A DNA stretch of 15,601 bases from JBDHRG01 sp039807445 (GTDB lineage: Bacteria; Pseudomonadota; Gammaproteobacteria; Competibacterales; Competibacteraceae): NCBI GenBank assembly GCA_039807445.1, contig JBDHRG010000091.1, positions 1-15,601 of the forward strand. The letters are read 5' to 3'. The translations under genes were made by a program, and so were the position numbers. Shown here piece by piece: positions 7,823 through 15,248 of this stretch; within the stretch, counting starts at the first letter, position 1, and each line of letters begins with the position of its first letter. The notes beneath the pieces are model-generated. The model was not told where the DNA came from and searched no databases. It saw only the letters and a program-made list of their open reading frames with translations.

Positions 7823-7846
7823 GGGGCCGCCCGCCGAGGCGGCCCC
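7823..7846 (+). terminator. Likely end-of-operon hairpin after the permease
   Basis: GGGGCCGCC (7823-7831) pairs perfectly with GGCGGCCCC (7838-7846) around a six-base loop, 35 bases after the permease stop. Only a TTT follows a few bases on, so termination would be imperfect or factor-assisted. It separates the permease from the AraC-family gene. Confidence 0.55.
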
Positions 7847-7914
7847 GGCGCGTTTGCGGCGCCGGAGGTGACGACAGGTGGCGCCGTGACGCCGACCACC
7901 CCGGAGGATTCCGC

Positions 7915-8880
7915 ATGCACCGGAGCTACAGCACCGACGAGGTCCCCGCCGGGCAGCGCGCCGACTACTGGAGCGAGTGCATCGCCAGCGCCTACTTCCC
8001 GCTCGCGCTCGACTTCGCTCACGCCGAGACCTTCCGCGGGCGGTTGAGCCTGTCGGCGCTCGGCGAAGTCTCGCTGTCGCACCTGGAGTCCGAGCCGCTG
8101 CGCTACCGGCGCCAGACGCGCCACCTGGCGCAGGACGCCCACGAATCCTTCCTGCTGACCATCCCCGAGCGCGCCGACTTCGAGTTCAGCCAGCGCGGGC
8201 GCAGCACCGTGTGCGCCCCCGGCGGCTTCGTGCTCGAGCGCAGCGGCGAGCCCTATGAATTCGTCTACGGTCGGCCGAACGCGCTGTGGGTGCTGAAGAT
8301 CCCCGAGCGCGCGCTGCGCCTGCGCGTCGCGGCGCCGGACGGCCTGTGCGCGATGCGCTTCGATGCGAGCAGCGGCGGCGGCGCGCTGTTCGTCGACTTC
8401 GTGCGGCTGACCGCACGCCGCCTGCCCGAGCTCGACGCCGAAGCCGCCGGGCAGCTCGGCCGCCAGGTGCTCGACCTGCTCGGGCTGGCGCTGGCGCGGC
8501 AGATGCCCGGCGACAGCGACGAGAGCGCGGTGCAGGCCGCGCACCGGCGCCGCATCGAGGCGCACATCCGCAAGCACCTCGGCGATACCGAACTGTCGCC
8601 GGCCGGCATCGCCGCCGCTTGCGGCGTGTCGGTGCGCTATCTGCACCGGCTGTTCCAGCCGACCGGGCGCAGCGTCACCGACTGGATCCGCGAGCTGCGC
8701 CTCGATGCCTGCCGCGAGGCGCTGGCCGCCGGCGAGCCCGGCCTGGCGATCGGCGCGCTCGCCTACCGCTGGGGCTTCGCCGACCAGGCGCACTTCTGCC
8801 GCGCGTTCAAGGCGCGCTTCGGCATGTCGCCGGGCGAGGCGCGGCGGCGGTCGTCCGTGCCGGAGCCGTCATTCGGTTGA
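7915..8880 (+). CDS. AraC-family transcriptional regulator
   Basis: A 321-residue regulator. Residues 1 to about 200 form an N-terminal effector-binding region of the type seen in FeaR-like AraC proteins (opening with AGQRADYWSECIA). Residues about 210-309 are the double helix-turn-helix AraC domain: SPAGIAAACGVSVRYLHRLFQ (first recognition unit) and GALAYRWGFADQAHFCRAFKARFGMSPGEAR (second, with the family signature). The ATG at 7915 is led by CCGGAGGA (7901-7908). It follows the hyuBA-permease genes on the same strand and is the natural candidate to activate them, with an imported heterocycle or its product as inducer; this is inference. A hairpin at 7823-7846 in the 127-base gap suggests separate transcription. 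Downstream only the M24 remnant lies in the same direction. Confidence 0.92.
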   Translation: MHRSYSTDEVPAGQRADYWSECIASAYFPLALDFAHAETFRGRLSLSALGEVSLSHLESEPLRYRRQTRHLAQDAHESFLLTIPERADFEFSQRGRSTVCAPGGFVLERSGEPYEFVYGRPNALWVLKIPERALRLRVAAPDGLCAMRFDASSGGGALFVDFVRLTARRLPELDAEAAGQLGRQVLDLLGLALARQMPGDSDESAVQAAHRRRIEAHIRKHLGDTELSPAGIAAACGVSVRYLHRLFQPTGRSVTDWIRELRLDACREALAAGEPGLAIGALAYRWGFADQAHFCRAFKARFGMSPGEARRRSSVPEPSFG

Positions 8881-8898
8881 ACGAAGAGGCGTGACAAC

Positions 8899-9060
8899 GT
8901 GGCGATCCATTTCACCCGCGAAGAATTCGCCGGGCGGATGCAGGCCGAGATCTACCGCGGCGGCGGTGACGATCCGGCCAACGAGCACATCATCGGCTCG
9001 GGGCGCGACGCGCTGCTGTGCTGCTACTTCACCGGCCGCCGCCACCTGTCGGACCGCGAC
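8899..9060 (+). pseudogene. M24-family metallohydrolase remnant (creatinase/Xaa-Pro dipeptidase-like)
   Basis: The GTG at 8899 opens MAIHFTREEFAGR, a typical start of M24 hydrolases of the creatinase/Xaa-Pro dipeptidase group. The frame then passes directly into AEIYRGGGDDPANEH and IIGSGRDALLCCYFTGRRHL, which in the family belongs to the catalytic domain some 200 residues later, ahead of the metal-binding Asp residues. Similarity ends at about 9060, three bases before the stop codon of the convergent iclR gene; the frame then runs antisense through iclR to 9276. The remnant therefore has an in-frame internal deletion and has lost the C-terminal catalytic half with all metal ligands. It is dead. 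A full-length protein would be about 400 residues. It starts 18 bases after the AraC-family gene, perhaps once in its operon. Recognition is by motif memory; the deletion size is approximate. Confidence 0.7.
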
Positions 9061-9062
9061 CA

Positions 9063-9854
9063 TCAGCGCTGCTGCGGTGCCTGCCGGGCCAGCAGCCGCT
9101 GCAGCTCGAGCACGGTGTCCTCGAGCCGGGTCAACTGGTGTCGGCTGACCTCCTCGACGCTGCAGTGGTCGAGCGGCCAGTGCAGCGCGATGCTGCCGAT
9201 CACGCGGCCGTCGAGGCGCAGCGGCATCGCCACGCCCCGGATCAGGAAGGGCAGGCGGACGGAATACTCCCAGTGACCCTCGGTGCGGATGCCGAAACCG
9301 CGGTCGTGGGCTTCGTCGTGCAGGGTTTCGAGCGCTACCGGCTCGAGGCCGTGGTGCTGCACGATCCGCAGCAGCTCGGCCTCGTCGAGCTCGCCGAGGA
9401 ACGCCTTGCCGAGCGCCGAGTGACACAGGCTGGGGTGGAGCCCGATCAGGGGGAGATTGGGCGGGTAGCGCCGCCGCAGCGACGAGGCGATCGCGTTCTC
9501 GACGACCCGCAGCTTGTCGTCATCGAGCAGCGCCAGATCCACAGCCAGGCCGGTGCGCTCGCCGAGCTCGACCAGCAGGGGGCTCGCCTGCTCGACGACG
9601 CCCTGGAGCAGACGGCGCTGCGGATCGCCGAACAACCGCCGCGAGGCGATCCGGTAGCGGCGGTCGCAGAGCCCGCGGTAGAGCCAGCCCGTGTCGACCA
9701 GGGTCTTCAGCAGGCGCGACGCCGTGGCCTTGGGCAGACCGCTGAGATAATGCAGCTCTTCGAGCCCCAGTTCGCCGTGCTCGCCGAGCAGCTCGACGAT
9801 CGCCAGCGCGCGCTCGACCGAGCGGACGGTGCCTGCCTCCTCTCTGCCTTGCAT
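9063..9854 (-). CDS. IclR-family transcriptional regulator
   Basis: A 263-residue regulator of normal IclR length. The N-terminal winged helix-turn-helix spans about residues 8-70 (VRSVERALAIVELL, then LGLEELHYLSGLPKATASRLLKTLVDTGWL), and the C-terminal effector-binding domain spans about 75-250 (HPSLCHSALGKAFLGEL and the terminal LEDTVLELQRLL helix). I chose the ATG at 9854 over the TTG at 9860: GGGGG at 9864-9868 is a usable ribosome-binding site for the ATG but too close to the TTG. It is the last gene of the minus-strand cluster, 91 bases after the amidase stop, and probably controls that cluster. Its 3' end meets the truncated M24 remnant head-on with almost no gap. Confidence 0.92.
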   Translation of the reverse strand: MQGREEAGTVRSVERALAIVELLGEHGELGLEELHYLSGLPKATASRLLKTLVDTGWLYRGLCDRRYRIASRRLFGDPQRRLLQGVVEQASPLLVELGERTGLAVDLALLDDDKLRVVENAIASSLRRRYPPNLPLIGLHPSLCHSALGKAFLGELDEAELLRIVQHHGLEPVALETLHDEAHDRGFGIRTEGHWEYSVRLPFLIRGVAMPLRLDGRVIGSIALHWPLDHCSVEEVSRHQLTRLEDTVLELQRLLARQAPQQR

Positions 9855-9883
9855 CTCCAATGCCCCCGGTGATCCCGCCGCCT

Positions 9884-9906
9884 CCGCAGCCGATTGTAGG
9901 CTGCGG
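9884..9906 (-). repeat. Stem-loop between amidase and iclR
   Basis: CCGCAGCC (9884-9891) and GGCTGCGG (9899-9906) are perfectly complementary around a seven-base AT-rich loop. Read on the minus strand it lies 40 bases after the amidase stop and 30 before the iclR start. There is no T-tract. It could attenuate read-through into iclR or be an operator for it. Confidence 0.5.
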
Positions 9907-9945
9907 GCGAGGGCCTGGGGGCGATTCGTCTGGTGCGTCTGCGCG

Positions 9946-11448
9946 TCAGGCAGCCTGCAGCAGCCCCGGCGGGCGTTTGCGCACCCACTGCGTCGCCTGC
10001 TCGTGGGCGTGGCCGAGCGCGAGCACCGCCAGATCGGCGCGCGGCTTGCCGATGATCTGCAGCCCCATCGGCAGCCCGGCGGCGTTGAAGCCGACCGGCA
10101 CGCTGAGCGCCGGCAGGCCGGCGAGCGTCGGGCCGATCACCACTTCCATCCAGCGGTGGTAGGTGTCCATCGGCTTGCCGGCGACGTCCTTCGGCCAGGG
10201 GATGTCGGCGTCGAACGGGAATACCTGTGCGCTCGGCAGCAACAGGTAGTCGTAGCGCTCGAACAGCTTGTCCAGCGCCTGGTACCAAGCGCTGCGGACG
10301 ACGGACGCCTGGTAGACCTCGAGCGCCGACAGCTTCAGCCCGCCCTCGATTTCCCAGATGGCCTCGGGCTTCAGCAGCGCGCGCCTGGCCGGGTCGGCGT
10401 AGGCTTCGGCGAGCAGGCCGCCGACCAGCCAGTGGCGGTGCGCGAGCCAGCACTCCCACAGCCGCTCCATCGCGAAGTCGGGCCGTGCCTCCTCGACGAC
10501 GCAGCCGAGCGCCTCGAAGTCCTTCAGCGCCGCGCGGCACAGCTCCAATACGCCCGGCTCCATCGGCAGGTAGCCGCCGTAGTCGCCGAGCCAGCCGATG
10601 CGAACGCCCTCGAAGTCGCGCGCCAGCGGCGCGGCGAAGGCTGCCGGGTCTTGCTCGAGCGACAGCGGTGCCCGGGCGTCATGGCCGGCCTGCGTGGCCA
10701 ACAGCCGTGCGAGGTCAGCGACGCTGCGCCCCATCGGCCCTTCGGTGGCGAGCTGCTGCACGAACACCTCGGCCGTCGGGCCGAAGGGCACGCGCCCCTG
10801 CGAGGGGCGCAAGCCGAACACGTTGTTGTAGGCAGCGGGGTTGCGCAGCGAGCCCATCATGTCGCTGCCGTCGGCGACCGGCAGCAGCCGCAGCGCCAAT
10901 GCCACCGCCGCGCCGCCGCTGCTGCCGCCGGCGATCTTCGACGGGTCGTAGGCGTTGCGCGTGGTGCCGAACACCGGATTGTAGGTGTGCGAGCCGAGGC
11001 CGAACTCGGGGGTGTTGGTCTTGCCGATGACGATCGCGCCGGTGCGCCTGGCGCGCTCGACGACGATCGCATCGTGCGCGGGAACGAAGTCGGCGAACAG
11101 CGGCGAGCCCATCGTCGTCGGGATGCCGGCGGTGGCGGCGAGGTCCTTGACCGCCTGCGGGAAGCCGTGCATCCAGCCGAGCCATTCGCCGCGGGCGAGC
11201 TGGCGGTCGCGCGCGTCGGCCTGCGCGAGCAGGCTTTCGGGGGCCTGCAGCGAGACGAGGGCGTTGACCTTGGGATTGAGGCGCTCGATCTGCGCCAGGT
11301 AGGCCGCCATGACCTCGCGACAAGACACCTCGCGTGCCCGGATCGCGCCCGACAGCGCCAGCGCGTCGAGCGCGACGATGGCGTCGGCTCGGGCGGCAGC
11401 CGCGGTGCGAGTGAAGTCGTTGGTCAGGGCGTCCGTGACGCTGGTCAT
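9946..11448 (-). CDS. Amidase-signature family hydrolase
   Basis: A 500-residue enzyme of the amidase signature (AS) family, which hydrolyses carboxamides with a Ser-cisSer-Lys triad. All three residues are visible and spaced as in fatty-acid amide hydrolase: K101 (QAVKDLA), S176 (in IAGGSSGGA) and nucleophile S200 (in DMMGSLRNPA), with 75 and 24 residues between them. The usual GT(D/E)TGGS context is replaced by GSDMMGS, a modest variation near the nucleophile. There is no GatB or GatC partner and the genes around it are catabolic, so a role in tRNA amidation is unlikely. The ATG at 11448 is led by GGAGAG on the minus strand, eight bases upstream. It follows the MFS gene by 63 bases in the same operon and probably cleaves an imported amide or an intermediate. 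The substrate is unknown. Confidence 0.93.
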   Translation of the reverse strand: MTSVTDALTNDFTRTAAAARADAIVALDALALSGAIRAREVSCREVMAAYLAQIERLNPKVNALVSLQAPESLLAQADARDRQLARGEWLGWMHGFPQAVKDLAATAGIPTTMGSPLFADFVPAHDAIVVERARRTGAIVIGKTNTPEFGLGSHTYNPVFGTTRNAYDPSKIAGGSSGGAAVALALRLLPVADGSDMMGSLRNPAAYNNVFGLRPSQGRVPFGPTAEVFVQQLATEGPMGRSVADLARLLATQAGHDARAPLSLEQDPAAFAAPLARDFEGVRIGWLGDYGGYLPMEPGVLELCRAALKDFEALGCVVEEARPDFAMERLWECWLAHRHWLVGGLLAEAYADPARRALLKPEAIWEIEGGLKLSALEVYQASVVRSAWYQALDKLFERYDYLLLPSAQVFPFDADIPWPKDVAGKPMDTYHRWMEVVIGPTLAGLPALSVPVGFNAAGLPMGLQIIGKPRADLAVLALGHAHEQATQWVRKRPPGLLQAA

Positions 11449-11478
11449 GGGGATGCTCTCCGAAGGGCTACGCGGCCG

Positions 11479-11502
11479 GGGCCGCCCGCACCCGGGCGGC
11501 CC
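11479..11502 (-). repeat. Ten-pair GC stem-loop between MFS and amidase genes
   Basis: GGGCCGCCCG (11479-11488) pairs perfectly with CGGGCGGCCC (11493-11502) around a four-base loop. It lies nine bases beyond the MFS stop and 30 bases before the amidase start on the minus strand. No T-tract follows, so it resembles an attenuator or mRNA end-protector. Its left arm equals the left arm of the hairpin at 7823-7846. Confidence 0.6.
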
Positions 11503-11511
11503 GGGGGCGGC

Positions 11512-12834
11512 TCAGGCCACGGCCTCGTCGCTCGACGGGGTCTCGTCGACCAGCGGCAGCTTCGCGTCGTGGGTGTGGTCGCGCAGGAACACCGCCGCGA
11601 TCACACCGAGCGTCGCGCCGAACATGCAATAGAACACCGGAGCGATCGGCGAGCCGGTGACCTTGCCCAGCCAGGTCACGATGAACTGGGCGAAACCGCC
11701 GAACACCATCACCGCGACGTTGTAGGCCACCGCCACGCCGGTCGAGCGCACGCCGACCGGGAACTGCTCGGCGACCGCCGTGGAGATCGGCCCGTAGAAT
11801 CCGGCCATCACGCTGCACAGCAGCACCTGCATGATCGTCAGGTTGCCGAAGCTGGCATTGCCGCTGATCCAGGTGAACAACGGGTACAGCATCAGCAGAT
11901 AGGCGAGCATGGAGCCGAGGATCAGGGGCCTGCGGCCGATGCGGTCGGAGAGCGCACCGCTCAGCGGAATGAGCACGGTCATGCAGGCCACGCCGATCGC
12001 CTGCGCCGTAAAGGCATCGCCCAGTGGCAGGCCGAGCGTCTTGCTGGCGAAGGTCGGCATGTATACGAGCACGATGTAAAAGGCCACGGTGGCGCCGATG
12101 ACCATGCCCATGGTCACCAGCACTTCGCGCAGGTGGTGGCGCAGCATGGCGCCGATCGAGCGCTTCTCCGCCGGCTGCTGCTTCGCCTCGAGGAAGGCCT
12201 CGGTCTCGTCGAGGTGACGGCGGATCCACATGCCGACCGGGCCGATCAGCAGGCCGATGATGAACGGCACGCGCCAGCCCCAGGCATCGAGCGCCTCGGG
12301 TGACAGCCCCTTGGTGACCAGCGCGCCCATGCCGGCGCCGGTCAGCACCGCAAGGCTCTGACCGAACATCTGCCAGGAGCCGTACAGGCCACGGCGGTTG
12401 GCCGGCGCGACCTCGATCAGGAAGGAGGTGGCGCTGGCGAACTCGCCGCCGGTGGCGAAGCCCTGCAGCATGCGCGCGAGCACGATCAGCAGCGGCGCAG
12501 CGATGCCGATCGAGGCATAGGTCGGCGCGAACGCGATCATGGCGATCGACACCGTCATCAGCCCCAGGATCAACTGCAGCGCCGCCTTGCGGCCCTTGCG
12601 ATCGGCATAGATGCCGAGCAGGATGCCGCCGACCGGGCGCATGAAGAAGCCGACGCCGAAGGTCGCGGTGGTCAGCAGCAGCGAGGCGTACTCGCTGTCG
12701 GCCGGGAAGAACAGCCGCGAGATCACCACCGTCAGGAAGCCGTAGACGATGAAGTCGTACCATTCGAGCGCGTTGCCGATCACCGCGGCAGCGACCTGGG
12801 TCGTGCGTGAGGCGTGCGGGGTTTGTGGTTGCAT
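11512..12834 (-). CDS. MFS transporter, metabolite:H+ symporter (MHS) type
   Basis: A 440-residue inner-membrane transporter with about 12 membrane segments. The opening GNALEWYDFIVYG (20-32) is characteristic of the MHS branch of the major facilitator superfamily (ProP, KgtP, ShiA, citrate-type carriers), which import organic acids, betaines and similar compounds with protons. The first cytoplasmic-loop motif is GIYADRKGRK (74-83), repeated in the second half as GALSDRIGRRP. The ARMLQGFATGGEFASA segment (about 120-135) is also typical. The ATG at 12834 has GGAGGAG upstream on the minus strand. It starts 20 bases after the M20 hydrolase stop and is followed by the amidase, so it most likely imports the substrate of one of these enzymes. 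The exact cargo is not predictable. Confidence 0.92.
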   Translation of the reverse strand: MQPQTPHASRTTQVAAAVIGNALEWYDFIVYGFLTVVISRLFFPADSEYASLLLTTATFGVGFFMRPVGGILLGIYADRKGRKAALQLILGLMTVSIAMIAFAPTYASIGIAAPLLIVLARMLQGFATGGEFASATSFLIEVAPANRRGLYGSWQMFGQSLAVLTGAGMGALVTKGLSPEALDAWGWRVPFIIGLLIGPVGMWIRRHLDETEAFLEAKQQPAEKRSIGAMLRHHLREVLVTMGMVIGATVAFYIVLVYMPTFASKTLGLPLGDAFTAQAIGVACMTVLIPLSGALSDRIGRRPLILGSMLAYLLMLYPLFTWISGNASFGNLTIMQVLLCSVMAGFYGPISTAVAEQFPVGVRSTGVAVAYNVAVMVFGGFAQFIVTWLGKVTGSPIAPVFYCMFGATLGVIAAVFLRDHTHDAKLPLVDETPSSDEAVA

Positions 12835-12853
12835 GGATGTCTCTCCTCCGTGT

Positions 12854-14044
12854 TCAGTCGGTCTGGCCGGGAGCCAGCCACGCCTCTGCCAGTCCGGCCC
12901 AGAACGCCGAACCGCGGGCGATGATGTCGTCGTTGAAGTCGTAACCGGGGTTGTGGACGTAGGGCCGACGCTCGCCGGTGCCGTTGCCGATCACGCAATA
13001 GCTGCCGGGGCAGCGCTGCAGCATCCAGGCGAAGTCTTCGCTGCCCATCAGCTTGTCGGTTTCCGCGATCACCGCGTCCTCGCCGACCAGTTCGCACGCG
13101 ATGCCGCGGGCGAAGTCGGTTTCGGCTTCGCTGTTGATCAGCACCGGGTAGGCCGGACGGTGCTCGATCTGCACGCTGCAGCCATAGCTCGCCGCCTGGG
13201 TCTCGATGATGGCCTTGACGCGGCCGACCACCAGCTCGCGCACGTCGGGGTCGAGCGTGCGGATGCTGATGCGCAGCACCGCCTTGCTGGGGATCACGTT
13301 GTGCGCCTCGCCCGCCTGCAGCGCCCCGACCGTGACCACCGCGGCGTGCTGCGGGTCGACGTTGCGCGCGACCACGGTCTGCAGCGCCATCACCGTACTG
13401 GCCGCCGCGACCAGCGGGTCGACCGCCCGCTCGGGGGCCGAGCCGTGGCCGCCGACACCACGGATGGTCGCGGTGATGATGTCCTGCGAGGCCATGAACG
13501 GCCCCGTGCGGAAGCCGAAATGTCCTTCGGGCAGGCCGGGGATGTTGTGCATGCCGAACAGCGCCTCGCAGGGGAAGCGCTCGAGCAGGCCGTCGGCGAG
13601 CATCGCCTCGGCGCCGCCCTGGCCTTCCTCGGCGGGCTGGAAGATCAGGTTCAGCGTGCCATCGAAGCGGCGCGTCTCGGCCAGATACCTCGCCGCGCCG
13701 AGCAGCATCGTGGTGTGGCCGTCGTGGCCGCAGGCGTGCATCTTGCCGGGGTGGCGGCTGGCATACGGGAGTCCCGTGGCTTCGACGATCGGCAGCGCAT
13801 CCATGTCGGCGCGCAGTCCGAGGCTGCGCGCGCTCGAGCCGGCACGTAGCACGCCGACCACGCCGGTGCGGCCGACGCCGGTGTGGACCTCGTAGCCCCA
13901 CTCGGCGAGCTTGGTCGCGACCAGCTCGCTGGTGCGGACCTCCTCGAAGCCGAGCTCGGGGTGGGCGTGGATGTCGTGGCGCAGCGCGCGGAGCTCGTGC
14001 TCGATCTCGCGCAGCCGGCTATTGATGTGCTCGTGGCCTGACAT
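12854..14044 (-). CDS. M20 (M20D-type) amidohydrolase, hippurate hydrolase-like
   Basis: A 396-residue zinc amidohydrolase of the group that includes hippurate hydrolase, N-acyl-amino-acid and IAA-conjugate amidohydrolases. Metal and catalytic residues are all present: RADMDALP (78-85), KMHACGHDGHT (101-111, with C105 and H107), QPAEEGQGGA (136-145, with E139 and E140), GMHNIPG (164-170, with H166) and a C-terminal HNPGYDFND with H364. The dimerisation domain begins at about IRGVGGHGSAPE (195-206). The start ATG is preceded by GAGGAGGAG on the minus strand. It is the first gene of the M20-MFS-amidase-iclR cluster and the likely operon head. It would release an amino acid and a carboxylic acid from an N-acyl compound. 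N-carbamoyl substrates are possible but usually belong to a different M20 subgroup. Confidence 0.93.
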   Translation of the reverse strand: MSGHEHINSRLREIEHELRALRHDIHAHPELGFEEVRTSELVATKLAEWGYEVHTGVGRTGVVGVLRAGSSARSLGLRADMDALPIVEATGLPYASRHPGKMHACGHDGHTTMLLGAARYLAETRRFDGTLNLIFQPAEEGQGGAEAMLADGLLERFPCEALFGMHNIPGLPEGHFGFRTGPFMASQDIITATIRGVGGHGSAPERAVDPLVAAASTVMALQTVVARNVDPQHAAVVTVGALQAGEAHNVIPSKAVLRISIRTLDPDVRELVVGRVKAIIETQAASYGCSVQIEHRPAYPVLINSEAETDFARGIACELVGEDAVIAETDKLMGSEDFAWMLQRCPGSYCVIGNGTGERRPYVHNPGYDFNDDIIARGSAFWAGLAEAWLAPGQTD

Positions 14045-14215
14045 GTCTCCTCCTCTCGCCGGACGTTCGGTCTCGCGTGGTTCGCGCCCGCGCTCGCGTG
14101 GCGCTCCTCTGGCTCGTGCCCGGCCGCCCGTCGAGGGGCTTGCTCGTCCGCGCTGCGGGACGCGCCGGGTCGACGCCTAGCTAACGATAGGACGCGCCCG
14201 CGGGCAAGGACAGAG

Positions 14216-14234
14216 GGTTCCGGCTGGCGGAACC
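14216..14234. promoter_or_regulatory. 7-5-7 inverted repeat upstream of the M20 operon (operator candidate)
   Basis: GGTTCCG (14216-14222) and CGGAACC (14228-14234) are perfect inverted copies with a five-base centre, 172 bases upstream of the M20 start. Size and symmetry suit a dimeric regulator such as the IclR-family protein of this cluster. A short GCCCGCGGGC palindrome lies nearby at 14196-14205. Binding is inference; no promoter boxes could be fixed beside it. Confidence 0.4.
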
Positions 14235-14259
14235 GGGAGGACGCACCCGAGGAGGTGGA

Positions 14260-14275
14260 TGGCACGGATGTCGCT
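14260..14275 (+). promoter_or_regulatory. Sigma-54-like -24/-12 sequence
   Basis: TGGCACG, four bases, then TCGCT differs from the sigma-54 consensus (TGGCACG-N4-TTGCT) at one position. It points rightwards, antisense to mdcH, with no sense gene downstream, and overlaps one arm of a hairpin, so it may be chance. Confidence 0.2.
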
Positions 14276-14306
14276 TGGCGGAGAGCCGTCGAGCGCAGCG
14301 ACATCC
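14266..14306 (-). terminator. Hairpin after mdcH (terminator candidate)
   Basis: GGATGTCGCT (14266-14275) and AGCGACATCC (14297-14306) pair perfectly over ten bases around a 21-base GC-rich loop. On the minus strand it begins 27 bases after the mdcH stop, at the end of the malonate decarboxylase genes. The absence of a T-tract makes efficient intrinsic termination uncertain. The 289-base gap 14045-14333 shows no gene. Confidence 0.5.
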
Positions 14307-14333
14307 CCCTCGCCCGTCGCACTGGAGCCGGTG

Positions 14334-15248
14334 TTACTCGAACGCACGCTCGACCCAGGCCAGCACGCCGTCGAGGCTGCGGAACTCGTCGAGCGCGCGC
14401 GCCGCGCAATCCGGGTGCAACTCGCGCGCGATGCGCGTCAGCGCGCTGCCGGGGCCGAGCTCGAGGAACACGCGTGCGCCACGCTCGAGCGCCTGCCGCA
14501 TGCAGCCGCGCCATTCGATCGTCCGCGCGATCTGCGCGGCGAGCGTCGCGATCGCGTCCTCGACACCGTGCACCCGGTGGCCGTCGATCCCGGCCAGCAC
14601 CGGCAGCTGCGGCGCGCGCAGCGCCGCGGCGCGCAACTCGGCCTCGAATCCGCGCGCGGCTTCGACGAGCAGCGGCGTGTGCGCCGGCACGCACACCGGA
14701 ATCCGCACCGGTCTTGCGCCGAGCGCCACGGCTTCGTGCGCGGCGGCGTCCAGCCCGGCGCCAGGGCCGCCGAGCACGAAGTGGTCTTCGCCGTTGGCGA
14801 TCGCGACCGTCAGCCCGGCGCGCTGGCACAGCGCGCCGATCCGCGCCGCGTCGAGGCCGACGACCGCGAGCAGTCCGGCACCGGCGGGGCTCGCGGCATC
14901 CATCAGCCCGGCGCGGCGCGCGGCCAGGCGCAGGCAGGTGTCGGCGTCGAAGCTGCCGGCGATGGCGTGCGCGGCGAGCTCGCCGACGCTGTAGCCGAGC
15001 ACGACGCCGGGGCGCGGCAGGCGCTCGCGCAGCGCTTCCCAGCGCGCCAGCGTCGCGGCGCAGACCAGCGGCTGTGCGATGCGGTTGCGGTAAATGTCGG
15101 CGCCGCCGGCGAGCAGGTGCTGTGGCGTTGCGCCGAGCACGTCGGCGGCGGCGGCGAGCACCGGCTGCGCTTCGGGACGATCGGCGACCAGGTCGAGCAT
15201 CGCCGGGTGCTGCCCGCCCTGACCGGGGCACAGGATCGCCAGCGTCAT
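14334..15248 (-). CDS. mdcH: Malonate decarboxylase-associated malonyl transferase (MdcH)
   Basis: A 304-residue acyltransferase of the FabD fold, the epsilon component that loads malonyl from malonyl-CoA onto the malonate decarboxylase acyl carrier protein so that the decarboxylation cycle can start. GQGGQ is at residues 9-13, the nucleophile elbow is GYSVGE (85-90, S87), and the catalytic His is H190 in VPAHTPLL. Tyr instead of the His usual in FabD (GHSxGE) is my recollection of the MdcH subgroup and so no defect. The inner ATG at 15248 is chosen because it overlaps the mdcB stop as ATGA and begins directly with the conserved core; the upstream frame adds only ten unconserved residues. Its position after mdcB and at the end of the gene run fits the ...mdcG-mdcB-mdcH order known from Acinetobacter. 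Confidence 0.93.
   Translation of the reverse strand: MTLAILCPGQGGQHPAMLDLVADRPEAQPVLAAAADVLGATPQHLLAGGADIYRNRIAQPLVCAATLARWEALRERLPRPGVVLGYSVGELAAHAIAGSFDADTCLRLAARRAGLMDAASPAGAGLLAVVGLDAARIGALCQRAGLTVAIANGEDHFVLGGPGAGLDAAAHEAVALGARPVRIPVCVPAHTPLLVEAARGFEAELRAAALRAPQLPVLAGIDGHRVHGVEDAIATLAAQIARTIEWRGCMRQALERGARVFLELGPGSALTRIARELHPDCAARALDEFRSLDGVLAWVERAFE

Noticed and set aside
8899..9276. A complete 125-residue protein starting at 8899
   Set aside because: Only the part to about 9060 resembles a known family. The rest is antisense to iclR, so it is better called a remnant than a gene.
9829..12303. 824-codon open frame on the plus strand across the amidase and MFS genes
   Set aside because: It crosses two real minus-strand genes and their intergenic gap, and its composition is that of reverse-complement shadow text.
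14334..15248. GYSVGE in place of GHSxGE as a damaged active site in mdcH
   Set aside because: To my recollection the Tyr form is normal in the MdcH subgroup, and the nucleophile Ser and catalytic His are both present.
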